From Nocardioides marmoriginsengisoli (lineage in GTDB: Bacteria > Actinomycetota > Actinomycetes > Propionibacteriales > Nocardioidaceae), in the NCBI RefSeq assembly GCF_003725695.1, contig NZ_RJSE01000001.1, positions 62,001 to 126,000 on the forward strand: a stretch of DNA of 64,000 nt, written 5' to 3'. Below the pieces are notes generated by a model that saw nothing but the letters and a program-made list of their open reading frames with translations, had not been told where the DNA came from and searched no databases. The position numbers and the translations under genes are program-made. Shown here piece after piece: positions 33,634-43,697 of the stretch. Numbering within the stretch: position 1 is the stretch's first letter; the number at the start of each line of letters is the position of its first letter.

Positions 33634-36615
33634 ATGCCCTCCCCGCAGCAGGCTCACCGACGACCGACCTGGCGGCGCGCCGCGGGACGGGTCGGGGTCG
33701 CCGCCCTCGGGCTCCTGGTCTGCTCGCCGGTCCTGGTCTCCGTCGCGGCGCCGCCGAGCAGCCACCTGGTGATCGGCACGCCGCGTGCGGACGTGCTGGA
33801 CCGCAGCGCCGCGAAGCGCTGGGTGGACATGCGGGGTCTCGCCGGAGGGGACTCGCTCACCGGCAGCAGGTTCGCCGACATCCTCCGGGGTGGCGCCGGG
33901 GCCGACCGGATCATCGGCGGACCCGGGGCCGACGTCGCGATCGGCGGGACCGGCAACGACCTCTTCGTGCTGCGTCCCGGGGATCTGCGGATGGTGCCCG
34001 GACGATCCGGTCGGGGCATCGACCGGATCACCGACTTCGCCGGCGCCGGTACCGCCAGGGGTTCGCAGGACAGGATCGTGCTGCACGGCTTCGGCCGCGG
34101 TGCTCGGCTGGTCTACGCCCCGGCGAACCGTGGCCGTGCACCGCGCAAGCAGCTCTACCTGGTGGTCGACCGTTCGGGCGTGATCCGAGGGCGGGTCAGC
34201 GTGACCGTGAAGGGCAAGCCGGTACGACGCCTCAACGCCGCCGACGTGGTGGTGCGCGACGTACCGCCGACGAACCGGCCACCGGCGTTCGGGACCGGAG
34301 ACCGGACAGGGAGCGTCACCCAGGCGGTGCCGGCCGGCGGCAAGCGCACCAGCACCGGGTCGATCCCGTTCAGCGACCCGGACTCCGGCCAGGCGCACAC
34401 CGTTGCGGTGGCGCCGCGGACGAACGGAGCGGTCGGTTCGCTCACCGCGCAGATCAGCGCAGGTGCTGCAGGCTGGTCCTACCAGGTCGACAACGAAGCG
34501 GTCCGTCACCTCGGCTCCGGTGCGACGGCGACCGAGGTGTTCCGGCTGACGCTCGCCGACAGCGGCGCCCCGGCACGGAGCACCACCGCGGACGTGACCA
34601 TCACCCAGCACGGGGTGAACGACGCCCCGGTGCCGTCGGGGGCCCTCGCCGACCAGGGCGCGGCGGCGCGCGGTACGACGACGTGGGCACTGCCCGCCGG
34701 CACCTTCACCGATCCCGACGACGGGGACACGGTGACGTTGTCCGCGACCGGTCCGGGCGGCGCGGCGCTGCCCTCCTGGCTCACCTTCACTCCGGGCACC
34801 CGGACGTTCAGCGCGCAGCCGAAGGACGGTGACGTGGGCGACCGCGCGGTCGTGGTGACCGCGACCGACGGGCACGGCGGAACGACGTCGTCGTCGTTCG
34901 AGCTGACCGTCACGGCAGCCGCCAACGAGGCTCCGGTGCTCTCGGGCGCCGGCCTGACCGGTTCGGTCACCCAGGTCACCGCGACCGGCCAGACCCGGAC
35001 CGACAGCGGGACCGTCGGATTCACCGATGCCGACACCCTGCAGACGCACACGGTGTCGGTGACCCCGGTGGGCTCGCCGGTCGGCGACCTCCTCGCCCAG
35101 GTCGACACCGATGTCGCGGGCACCGGAACGATCGGATGGTCGTACTCGGTCGACAACGAGGAGCTCCGCCACCTCGGCAAGGACGCGGACGCCACGGAAT
35201 CGTTCATCCTCACCCTGTCCGACGGTACGACGACGGCGCAGAAGACCGTCGTGGTCACCCAGCACGGGATCAACGACGCACCGACCTCGACGTACCCGAT
35301 CGCGACGAAGACGACCGTCGCCGCGACCACCGGAACCTGGACGCTTCCCTTCGACCAGTTCGAGGACGTCGACGACGGAGACGTGCTCACCTGGTCGGCG
35401 GTGAAGGCCGGGACGAGTGCGCTCCCGACCTGGCTGGCGTACGACGCAGCCACCAGGACGTTCACCGCGACGGCTGCCGAGGAGCACGAGGGGACGTACT
35501 CGATCACGGTGTCGGCCGCCGACACCGCTGGCGCGACGGCGAGCGAGGCGTACGACGTCGAGGTGGTCGTCGTGCCGGCACCGGTCGCGAACGACGACAC
35601 CGGGACCTGGACCATTCCGCTCGTCGCGCCGCTCGGCCATACCTTCAGCACCAACGTGCTCGCCAACGACACCGATCCTGGCGGCGAGACGTTGACCGCC
35701 TCGGGGGGTGGCACCTGGAAGCTCGACGGTGACCCGATCGTGGCCGGTACCTTCACCGTCGCCGCCGACGGCACCCTCACGATGGACAACGGCACCGACC
35801 CGCTCGGACCGGTGCAGCAGCTGGCCGAGGACGAGCCGTGGCCGGCCACGCTCACCTACACCGTCAGCAACGGCGCCCGGAGCAGCACCGGCACCCTGAG
35901 GGTCAAGGTCATCGGGGGCGCGGACAACGTCGTCAAGCTGGGCGACTGGTCGGGCCCGGACAACCAGGTCATCGACTACAACGACCCGAACCCGACCGTC
36001 TTCGACGCGCGCGGCTGCTTCGCCAATCCGGACGGGGAGTTCGTGCAGTACTCCTGGTCCGCGCAGTCGACCGGCACCATCCCGGCGGACACCGCGTTCA
36101 CCAGCAACACCAACGTCGACTCGGTGTCGGTCCTCAACAACGAGTGGGGCTTCGACTCCCAGGCCTCGGTCACCCTGACCATGCTCCCGTCCAACGGGTT
36201 CCCGTCGCAGTCGCGCACGATCAACTTCGTCGTCACCGACTCGCCGAGCGGTCCGTCCGGCCCGACGTGCGGCGAGCAGAGCCACCGGCCCTACGCGCCG
36301 CTCCTGTTCAGCTTGACCGACCCGCAGGTGGTCGATCTCGGGGGCACGTCGACCGGTACCGGCGGCAACGTCCTGACCAGGGTCATCGAGCCGGACGGGC
36401 AGGCGGTCGTGGGTGGCGGGTACGGCTACGTCGGTTCCCCGGCGAACCCGCACGGAACCTGGAAGGTCAACCCGAACGGCTCCGTCACCGTCACCGAGAA
36501 CCCGGCCAACCCGCTGGCGACCGGTCAGGTGGTCGACTTCTACGCGAAGTACCGGGCGATCGACACCGACGGCAAGTTCGGGATCGCCCAGTTCTACCTC
36601 AAGGTCGTCGGCTGA
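33634..36615 (+). CDS. Large secreted protein with RTX-like and cadherin/VCBS-type repeats
   Basis: 993 aa. A signal peptide with VGVAALGLLVCSPVLVSVAA comes first. Residues 60-115 contain GG-rich calcium-binding nonapeptide repeats (RFADILRGGAGADRIIGGPGADVAIGGTGNDLF, residues 78-110). VCBS-like modules alternate with dystroglycan-type cadherin-like modules at about 215-330, 335-425, 430-545 and 550-640, marked by VTQHGVNDAP and VTQHGINDAP. A final part (640-993) is rich in Asp, Gly and Thr. There is no anchor motif; probably a released or surface-associated adhesin. TAGTTT lies 5 nt before the ATG. Confidence 0.85.
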   Translation: MPSPQQAHRRPTWRRAAGRVGVAALGLLVCSPVLVSVAAPPSSHLVIGTPRADVLDRSAAKRWVDMRGLAGGDSLTGSRFADILRGGAGADRIIGGPGADVAIGGTGNDLFVLRPGDLRMVPGRSGRGIDRITDFAGAGTARGSQDRIVLHGFGRGARLVYAPANRGRAPRKQLYLVVDRSGVIRGRVSVTVKGKPVRRLNAADVVVRDVPPTNRPPAFGTGDRTGSVTQAVPAGGKRTSTGSIPFSDPDSGQAHTVAVAPRTNGAVGSLTAQISAGAAGWSYQVDNEAVRHLGSGATATEVFRLTLADSGAPARSTTADVTITQHGVNDAPVPSGALADQGAAARGTTTWALPAGTFTDPDDGDTVTLSATGPGGAALPSWLTFTPGTRTFSAQPKDGDVGDRAVVVTATDGHGGTTSSSFELTVTAAANEAPVLSGAGLTGSVTQVTATGQTRTDSGTVGFTDADTLQTHTVSVTPVGSPVGDLLAQVDTDVAGTGTIGWSYSVDNEELRHLGKDADATESFILTLSDGTTTAQKTVVVTQHGINDAPTSTYPIATKTTVAATTGTWTLPFDQFEDVDDGDVLTWSAVKAGTSALPTWLAYDAATRTFTATAAEEHEGTYSITVSAADTAGATASEAYDVEVVVVPAPVANDDTGTWTIPLVAPLGHTFSTNVLANDTDPGGETLTASGGGTWKLDGDPIVAGTFTVAADGTLTMDNGTDPLGPVQQLAEDEPWPATLTYTVSNGARSSTGTLRVKVIGGADNVVKLGDWSGPDNQVIDYNDPNPTVFDARGCFANPDGEFVQYSWSAQSTGTIPADTAFTSNTNVDSVSVLNNEWGFDSQASVTLTMLPSNGFPSQSRTINFVVTDSPSGPSGPTCGEQSHRPYAPLLFSLTDPQVVDLGGTSTGTGGNVLTRVIEPDGQAVVGGGYGYVGSPANPHGTWKVNPNGSVTVTENPANPLATGQVVDFYAKYRAIDTDGKFGIAQFYLKVVG

Positions 36616-36634
36616 CGTCGGCTACGGTCCGGGT

Positions 36635-37489
36635 ATGACCGACCTGCTGCTGGTGACCTGTGCCGCGTTCGCCGACGGTGAGCCCGGCCACGAGGCTCTC
36701 GACCGTGCGCTCGCCGACCGCGGGATCTCGGCCCGGTGGGTGCTGTGGGACGACCCGGAGGTGGACTGGTCCTCCGCGCTGGTGGCGGTCCGCGCGACCT
36801 GGGACTACGACACCCGGCTCGAGGAGTTCCTCGGCTGGGCCCGGTCGGTCCCGCGGATCCTGAACGGCGCCGACGTCTTCGCCTGGAACACTGACAAGGC
36901 CTACCTGGTCGAGCTCGCCGCGGCCGGGCTGCCCGTCGTACCGACGATCTCGGTCGACGGCGAGGAGGAGCTGCCCGCGGCTCTCGCGGAGTTCGACGAG
37001 GCAGTCGTGAAGCCGCGCGTGGGCGCCGGCGGTCGCGGTGTCGTCGTCTTCGACGGCGTGGACGGGGGGCCCGCCGGCCTCGACGAGTCCGAGCTCTCGC
37101 CGGGCCCCTGGATCGTGCAGCCGCTGGTGGCCTCGGTCCGGACCGAGGGGGAGTACTCGGTCTACGTCCTGGGCGGCGAGCCGCGCTCGATGGTGCGCAA
37201 GCGTCCGGTCGGGGACGAGATCCGGGTGCACGAGCAGTACGGCGGCAGCACCGACGCAGTACCGCGCACCGCCGAGGCGGCGGGCCTGGCCCGGTCCGCC
37301 GTGATCGCCGCCGAGCAGGTCCTGGGAGCCCGGCTCGACTACGCCCGGGTGGACCTGCTGCGCCTGGCCGACGGCACCCTGGCAGTCAGCGAGCTCGAGG
37401 TCACCGAGCCCGGGCTGTACCTGGACATCGTCCCGGAGAACGGACCGGCCTTCGCCGCGCTGGTCGCCGGGATTCTTGCCGCGGGCTGA
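36635..37489 (+). CDS. ATP-grasp domain protein
   Basis: 284 aa, cytoplasmic. An N-terminal pre-ATP-grasp domain (LLVTCAAFADGEPGHEALDRAL) is followed by the ATP-grasp fold: AVVKPRVGAGGRGVVVF is the nucleotide-binding strand-loop, WIVQPLVASVRTEGEYSVYVL holds the metal and ATP contacts, and ARVDLLRLADGTLAVSELEVTEPGLY provides the catalytic Mg ligands. It joins a carboxylate to an amine or thiol; the substrate is unknown (RimK and glutathione-synthetase-like branch). TACGGT lies exactly 6 nt before ATG 36635. It is followed directly by the groEL control region. Confidence 0.87.
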   Translation: MTDLLLVTCAAFADGEPGHEALDRALADRGISARWVLWDDPEVDWSSALVAVRATWDYDTRLEEFLGWARSVPRILNGADVFAWNTDKAYLVELAAAGLPVVPTISVDGEEELPAALAEFDEAVVKPRVGAGGRGVVVFDGVDGGPAGLDESELSPGPWIVQPLVASVRTEGEYSVYVLGGEPRSMVRKRPVGDEIRVHEQYGGSTDAVPRTAEAAGLARSAVIAAEQVLGARLDYARVDLLRLADGTLAVSELEVTEPGLYLDIVPENGPAFAALVAGILAAG

Positions 37490-37492
37490 CTG

Positions 37493-37519
37493 TTTGCACT
37501 CTCAGGTGTCGAGTGCTAA
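37493..37519 (+). promoter_or_regulatory. CIRCE element 1 overlapping the groEL promoter
   Basis: TTTGCACTC - 9 nt - GAGTGCTAA; one base differs from the consensus arm TTAGCACTC. The -35 TTGCAC (37494-37499) and -10 TAACAA (37517-37522), 17 nt apart, lie within or at the edge of it, so bound HrcA would block RNA polymerase. Confidence 0.88.
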
Positions 37520-37529
37520 CAATTGAGGC

Positions 37530-37554
37530 TGGCACTCTCCCTGCGAGAGTGACA
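37530..37554 (+). promoter_or_regulatory. CIRCE element 2 (degenerate) in the groEL leader
   Basis: TGGCACTC - 9 nt - GAGTGACA keeps the inner GCACTC/GAGTG half-sites and the 9-nt spacing. It starts at or just after the predicted transcription start. It can also fold as a CACTCTC/GAGAGTG hairpin in the mRNA leader. Confidence 0.75.
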
Positions 37555-37673
37555 GCAGCACCACTCAGGGCCGAGGAACTCGAGGTCCGAAGGCGCCGCC
37601 GGGAAGGGTCTGGCGGGTCAGCCCGGATCGTCCGTCGCGGGCGACGAATCGGCCGTCCAACTCATCTGCGTGA

Positions 37674-39314
<1,641 letters not shown>

Positions 39315-39332
39315 TCCGCCCGTAGTACCTCG

Positions 39333-39368
39333 GCACGGCCCGGACCCCCTGCGGGGTCCGGGCCGTGC
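39333..39368 (+). terminator. Strong terminator after groEL
   Basis: Perfect 16-bp stem starting GCACGGCCCGGACCCC with a 4-nt CTGC loop, 19 nt after the stop. No T tract follows, as is usual in high-GC actinobacteria. Confidence 0.9.
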
Positions 39369-39412
39369 TGCGTCCCGGCATCGCTTTCGACCCTTTTGGC
39401 CGGTTCCTCTGC

Positions 39413-39437
39413 GTTCTCCGGGCGGAGAACGTAATCT
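39413..39437 (+). promoter_or_regulatory. Palindromic operator abutting a -10 before the Ig-repeat protein
   Basis: GTTCTCCG-GG-CGGAGAAC (39413-39430, perfect 8-bp arms) ends one base before -10 TAATCT (39432-39437). It therefore covers the spacer and -35 zone of the promoter of the gene starting at 39496. A repressor or activator site is inferred. Confidence 0.5.
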
Positions 39438-39495
39438 CGTACCCGGCGGCGCGCGTGGGGCGTGCACTCGGAGACAAGCAGGGGTTGAGCACACG

Positions 39496-42303
39496 ATGGG
39501 CACTGTCCGGAGCCGTCAGCTGTCATGGGTCGCGTTGCTCGCCGCAGCGCTGCTGGTCGTCTCGGGTCTGCTCGCGCCGGCCCAGGCGGCCACGAAGCGC
39601 TCGATCAGCATCGCCGTGAAGCCGACGACCGCGTACGCCGGGTCGGCCGTGACCGTCTCCGGCAAGATCACCCGGTCGCCCCGCGGCACGGTCGTCAAGA
39701 TCCAGCGCAAGGTCGGCAAGAAGTGGGTGGCGGTCGGCTCGACGAAGACCACCACGGCCGCCGGTAACTACGCCCGCAAGGTGACGCTGCCGAGGGCCGG
39801 TGGCACGTACTCGTTCCGGGCGGTGTCGAGCAAGACCAAGAAGCTGCGGGCCGCGACCTCGCGGACCGTGAGGGTGGTCGCGCTGCGCAAGGTGACGGCG
39901 ACGATCAAGGTGTCCAGGACGCCGATCCAGCTGGGCACCCAGGTGACGATCTCGGGCACCATCACGCCCTCGGTGCCGGGCAAGATCGCCTTCATCCAGC
40001 GCTTCAACGGCGCGAAGTGGACCGACCTGATGACGGCGACGATCAGCAAGAAGGGCACCTTCAGCCGTACCTACACGCCGCCGGCGTCCACCCGGTACCG
40101 GGTCTACGTGCCGCGCATCGGCGTGTACGCCGCCGCGGCGTCGGCCCCGGTCGACCTGACCATCTCGAACGGCCCGGTCAAGCCGGAGATCACCACGACC
40201 TCGGTGCCGTTCGGCCGCGTCGGTTCCGGCTACTCGACCACCCTGACCAAGACCGGCAACGCCGGCACCTGGGCCGTCACCGGCGGAGCACTGCCGGCGA
40301 ACCTGACGCTGAACCCGACCACGGGCGTCATCTCGGGTACGCCGACCACTGCCGGCACCTACCCGTTCACGGTGACCTTCAGCGAGACGGCGACCGCTCT
40401 GAACGACAGCCAGGCGTTGTCGCTGAAGGTGTACGCCCAGCCGGCGATCACGACCGGCACGCTGGCCGACGGGGTCAAGGGGGCGGCGTACAGCCAGCAG
40501 CTCGCGCGCTCGGGCGGGTCCGGGGCCGGCACCTGGGCGGTCACCGCGGGCACGCTGCCCGCCGGCGTCACGCTGACCCCGGGAGGCCTGCTCGCCGGTA
40601 CGCCGTCCGCGGTGGGGACCTCCGCGTTCACGGTCCAGTTCACCGACACCGTCAACGGGCTGAACGCGCCGACCAAGCCGCTCACGATCAAGGTGTTCGA
40701 CCACCCGGTCGTCACCACGGCCTCGCTGCCGTTCGGGACCAAGGGCCAGGCCTACAGCCAGCCGCTCGCGGTCAGCAACGGGAGCGGCTCGGGCACCTGG
40801 ACGGTCTCCGCCGGATCCCTTCCGGCGGGTCTGACGATCTCCGCCGGCGGCGTGATCTCCGGTACCCCGACCGCTGAGGTCGACGCCGCGTTCACGGTCC
40901 GGTACGCCGACGCCGTCGCCGGTCTGACCCCGGCGACCAAGGCGCTGTCGATCAAGGTCTACGCCCAGCCGGCGATCACGACCAGCGCGCTGCCGGGCAC
41001 CGTGCTGAACGCGCCGTACAACCAGCAGCTCTCGTTGAGCGGCGGCTCCGGGGCAGGCACCTGGACGCTGGACTCGGGCGCCCTGCCGACCGGTCTCACC
41101 CTCTCCCCGGCCGGCCTGATCTCCGGGACGCCCACGGCCCTCGGATTCTCGACCTTCACGGTCCGGTTCACCGACACGGTCGTCGGGCTGGCCTCGCCGA
41201 CGAAGGCTCTGGAGATCAAGGTCTTCGGCGACCCGAGCATCGTCACCGACACGCTGGCCTTCGGGATCAAGGGCGCCGCGTACAACAAGCAGCTCGTGGT
41301 CGCCGGCGGATCGGGTGCCGGCACCTGGTCGATCACGTCGGGCACGCTTCCCGCCGGACTGACGCTCTCCGCCTCGGGTGTCCTCTCCGGCACGCCGACC
41401 GCCGACGGGGACAGCACCTTCACGGTCACGTTCACCGACAGCGTCGCCGGGCTCACCCCGGCCACCCAGGAGCTCGAGCTCACGGTCTACGCGCAGCCGA
41501 CGATCAGCACCGGCTTGCTGCCGAACGGGGTCCCCGGGTCGCCGTACAGCCACCAGCTGGTCGCGGCCGGCGGGTCGGGTGCAGGCACCTGGTCGCTGAG
41601 CTCCGGGAGCCTCCCGGCGGGGGTGACCCTCTCCGGCGGCGGCCTCATCTCCGGTACGCCGAGCGTCTCGGGCAGCTTCCCGATCACGGTCCAGTTCACC
41701 GACAGCGTCAACGGACTGAACGCACCGACCCGGGCGCTGACCCTCAACGTCTACCAGCCGGTCGTCATCACGAACGCGTCGCTCCCAGACGGGACCAAGG
41801 GGCAGAGCTACAGCCAGCAGCTCGCCAAGACCGGCGGCTCCGGCACCGGCACCTGGTCGAAGATCGGCAACCTGCCCGCAGGGCTGACGCTCTCGGCGGC
41901 CGGCCTGATCTCCGGCACCCCGTCCGCGGTCACCGACGCGGCGAACGAGAACTTCACGGTCAGGTTCACCGACAGCACCACCGGCACGATCACCTCGAAG
42001 GTGCTCTCCATCCACATCGCGATGGTCGGGGCGCCGGCGATCAACACGCCGCGGGTCCTTCCGGACGCCACGGTCGGGGCGTCGTACAGCAAGACGCTGA
42101 GCGGGTCGACCGTCGTCGGAGCGAAGTGGACCGTCGACGCGGGCAGCCTGCCGCCGGGCCTGAACCTGAACGCCATCAGCGGCGAGATCTCCGGCACGCC
42201 CACCACCGCGGGTGACTACGCGTTCGTCATCAAGTACTCGGCGTTGCTACCGCTCGCGAACAACACCCGGCAGTTCACGATCCACGTGAACCCCGCCGGT
42301 TAG
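39496..42303 (+). CDS. Large secreted protein with eight putative-Ig (He_PIG) repeats
   Basis: 935 aa. The signal peptide has VALLAAALLVVSGLLAPAQA with an AQA cleavage site. Residues 35-230 form two beta-sandwich domains (AYAGSAVTVSGKITRSP and QLGTQVTISGTITPS). Eight Ig-like modules of about 85-88 aa follow, each with a PAITT opening, a GAGTW core, LPAGLTLS and GxISGTPTA, and FTVxFTD. No sortase signal or C-terminal anchor is present, so it is probably released or held non-covalently. Predicted role: surface adhesion or carbohydrate binding. The transcript leader is about 52 nt and a palindromic operator overlaps the promoter. Confidence 0.88.
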   Translation: MGTVRSRQLSWVALLAAALLVVSGLLAPAQAATKRSISIAVKPTTAYAGSAVTVSGKITRSPRGTVVKIQRKVGKKWVAVGSTKTTTAAGNYARKVTLPRAGGTYSFRAVSSKTKKLRAATSRTVRVVALRKVTATIKVSRTPIQLGTQVTISGTITPSVPGKIAFIQRFNGAKWTDLMTATISKKGTFSRTYTPPASTRYRVYVPRIGVYAAAASAPVDLTISNGPVKPEITTTSVPFGRVGSGYSTTLTKTGNAGTWAVTGGALPANLTLNPTTGVISGTPTTAGTYPFTVTFSETATALNDSQALSLKVYAQPAITTGTLADGVKGAAYSQQLARSGGSGAGTWAVTAGTLPAGVTLTPGGLLAGTPSAVGTSAFTVQFTDTVNGLNAPTKPLTIKVFDHPVVTTASLPFGTKGQAYSQPLAVSNGSGSGTWTVSAGSLPAGLTISAGGVISGTPTAEVDAAFTVRYADAVAGLTPATKALSIKVYAQPAITTSALPGTVLNAPYNQQLSLSGGSGAGTWTLDSGALPTGLTLSPAGLISGTPTALGFSTFTVRFTDTVVGLASPTKALEIKVFGDPSIVTDTLAFGIKGAAYNKQLVVAGGSGAGTWSITSGTLPAGLTLSASGVLSGTPTADGDSTFTVTFTDSVAGLTPATQELELTVYAQPTISTGLLPNGVPGSPYSHQLVAAGGSGAGTWSLSSGSLPAGVTLSGGGLISGTPSVSGSFPITVQFTDSVNGLNAPTRALTLNVYQPVVITNASLPDGTKGQSYSQQLAKTGGSGTGTWSKIGNLPAGLTLSAAGLISGTPSAVTDAANENFTVRFTDSTTGTITSKVLSIHIAMVGAPAINTPRVLPDATVGASYSKTLSGSTVVGAKWTVDAGSLPPGLNLNAISGEISGTPTTAGDYAFVIKYSALLPLANNTRQFTIHVNPAG
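40180..42290 (+). repeat. Eight in-gene tandem repeats of the Ig-like module
   Basis: Unit starts are near 40180, 40435, 40699, 40963, 41227, 41491, 41752 and 42031, mostly 264 bp apart. Units 2, 4 and 6 open with nearly identical codons for YAQPxI. Repeats are diverged at the DNA level, so the array is not a recent amplification. Confidence 0.8.
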
Positions 42304-42340
42304 GCGCACCGCCCGGACCGTTCTGCCCTAACCTCGGGCG

Positions 42341-43039
42341 ATGACTCGAGTAGAGCGCTGGGAGCGGCGCACCGAAGTACCGTTGATCCTGCTCGCTCTC
42401 GCCTTCCTGGTGGCGTACGCGTGGCCCGTGCTCGACCAGTCACTGCCTTCTGACCTTCGAACGCAGCTCACGATCTGCAGCTGGACGGTCTGGGTTGCTT
42501 TCGCCGCGGACTTCTCCGTGCGGGTCGCCCTGGCGGACGAACGCGTCGCGTATGTCAGGAGGCACTGGTACGACGCGGTATTGATCCTTGTCCCGATGCT
42601 TCGTCCGCTGAGGTTGCTGCGCCTTCTCGCCTTCGCGAGGATCCTGAGCCGGTCCGCTGTTGGATCGCTCGTGGGCAGGGTCACGGCGTACGTATTCGGA
42701 ACGGCGGTCGTAGCAGTCGGGCTGGCCGCCATCGCCGTGCTCGATGTCGAGCAGGACGCTCCCGATGCGACGATCCGTACCTTCGGTGACGCGTTGTGGT
42801 GGGCAGCGACCACCGTGACGACGGTTGGGTACGGCGACTTCTACCCGGTTACCGTCCAAGGTCGAGTCATCGCTGTCGGGCTCATGATCATCGGTATCGG
42901 AACGGTCGGTGCGGTGACGGCTGCGGTGGCGGCATGGTTCGTCGGACACGTCGGGACACCGCCGGTCGCGACGGACGGGGCTGAGCCGCCAGCGACGGCC
43001 GGGGCTCGCTCTTCGACGGACCGGGGGCTGGGCGGCTAG
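42341..43039 (+). CDS. Voltage-gated-type potassium channel
   Basis: 232 aa with a Kv-like layout: S1 (PLILLALAFLVAYAW), S2/S3 with FAADFSVRVAL and YDAVLILVPML, an S4-like RPLRLLRLLAFARIL with regularly spaced Arg, S5, a pore helix FGDALWWAATTVTTVGYGD with the K+ filter TVGYGD near residue 160, and S6. No cytoplasmic RCK domain. Codon use is visibly less G/C-biased than in neighbours (CTT, GTT, TTG, CGA, TAT occur), which suggests later acquisition. TAACCT lies exactly 6 nt before ATG 42341. The stop shares CTAG with that of AlkB. Confidence 0.9.
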   Translation: MTRVERWERRTEVPLILLALAFLVAYAWPVLDQSLPSDLRTQLTICSWTVWVAFAADFSVRVALADERVAYVRRHWYDAVLILVPMLRPLRLLRLLAFARILSRSAVGSLVGRVTAYVFGTAVVAVGLAAIAVLDVEQDAPDATIRTFGDALWWAATTVTTVGYGDFYPVTVQGRVIAVGLMIIGIGTVGAVTAAVAAWFVGHVGTPPVATDGAEPPATAGARSSTDRGLGG

Positions 43040-43659
43040 AAGACGTTCAGCGGCCGGAACTGCACGCTGACCCTCGGTCCGACCGGGCGGGAGGTCTTGG
43101 GCACGGCGTGCTCCCAGGTGCGCTGGCAGGATCCGCCCATGACCAGCAGGTCGCCGTGGCCCAGGGCGTGGGTGACCGCGACGCTGCCGCCGCGCGGTCG
43201 GAGCAGCAGCTTCCGGGGGCTGCCGAACGAGACGATCGCGACCATCGTGTCCCGGGTGCGGCCGCGCCCCAGGTTGTCGCCGTGCCAGGCGACCGAGTCC
43301 TGCCCGTCGCGGTAGTAGCAGCAGCCGGCCGTTACGAAGGGCTCGCCGAGCTCGTCCGCGTAGTGCGCGGTCAGGGCGTCGCGCGCCTCGGTCAGCACCG
43401 GGTCCGGGAGCTCGGCGCCGACGCCGTACGTGTGCACCAAGCGGGGGACGTCGACGATCCGGTCGTACATCTCCCGGCTCTCGGAGCGCCACGGGACCTC
43501 GCGGACCAGCCGGGCGAAGAGCTCGTCCGCGCCGTGCAGCCAGCCGGGGAGGACGTCGACCCAGGCACCGTCGCCGAGCGTCGTACGGCGGAGGTCGGCC
43601 AGGTCGCCGAGTGCGGTCCGGTCCTCGTCGAACAACGAGGGCTGGAAGGCGACCGGCAT
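43036..43659 (-). CDS. alkB: AlkB-like Fe(II)/2-oxoglutarate dioxygenase
   Basis: 207 aa. It oxidatively demethylates alkylated bases (1-methyladenine, 3-methylcytosine) in DNA or RNA. The iron ligands His and Asp are in WHGDNLGRG and the second His in TWEHAVPK; the 2-oxoglutarate Arg and following Arg are in RVSVQFRPLN. N-terminal nucleotide-recognition region normal. TAGCCT lies exactly 6 nt before ATG 43659 on the minus strand (leaderless). It is convergent with the K+ channel, sharing CTAG. Confidence 0.9.
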   Translation of the reverse strand: MPVAFQPSLFDEDRTALGDLADLRRTTLGDGAWVDVLPGWLHGADELFARLVREVPWRSESREMYDRIVDVPRLVHTYGVGAELPDPVLTEARDALTAHYADELGEPFVTAGCCYYRDGQDSVAWHGDNLGRGRTRDTMVAIVSFGSPRKLLLRPRGGSVAVTHALGHGDLLVMGGSCQRTWEHAVPKTSRPVGPRVSVQFRPLNVF

Positions 43660-43697
43660 GGGAGCAGGCTAGCAAGAATCGAACAAATGTTCGAGGG

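Noticed and set aside
39523..42015. 830-codon antisense frame in the Ig-repeat gene
   Set aside because: Repetitive Arg/Gly/Asp-rich shadow of the repeat array.
40180..42290. Regularly spaced repeats as a possible CRISPR array
   Set aside because: They are 264-bp coding modules of an Ig-repeat protein with diverged copies and no short identical repeats or spacers.
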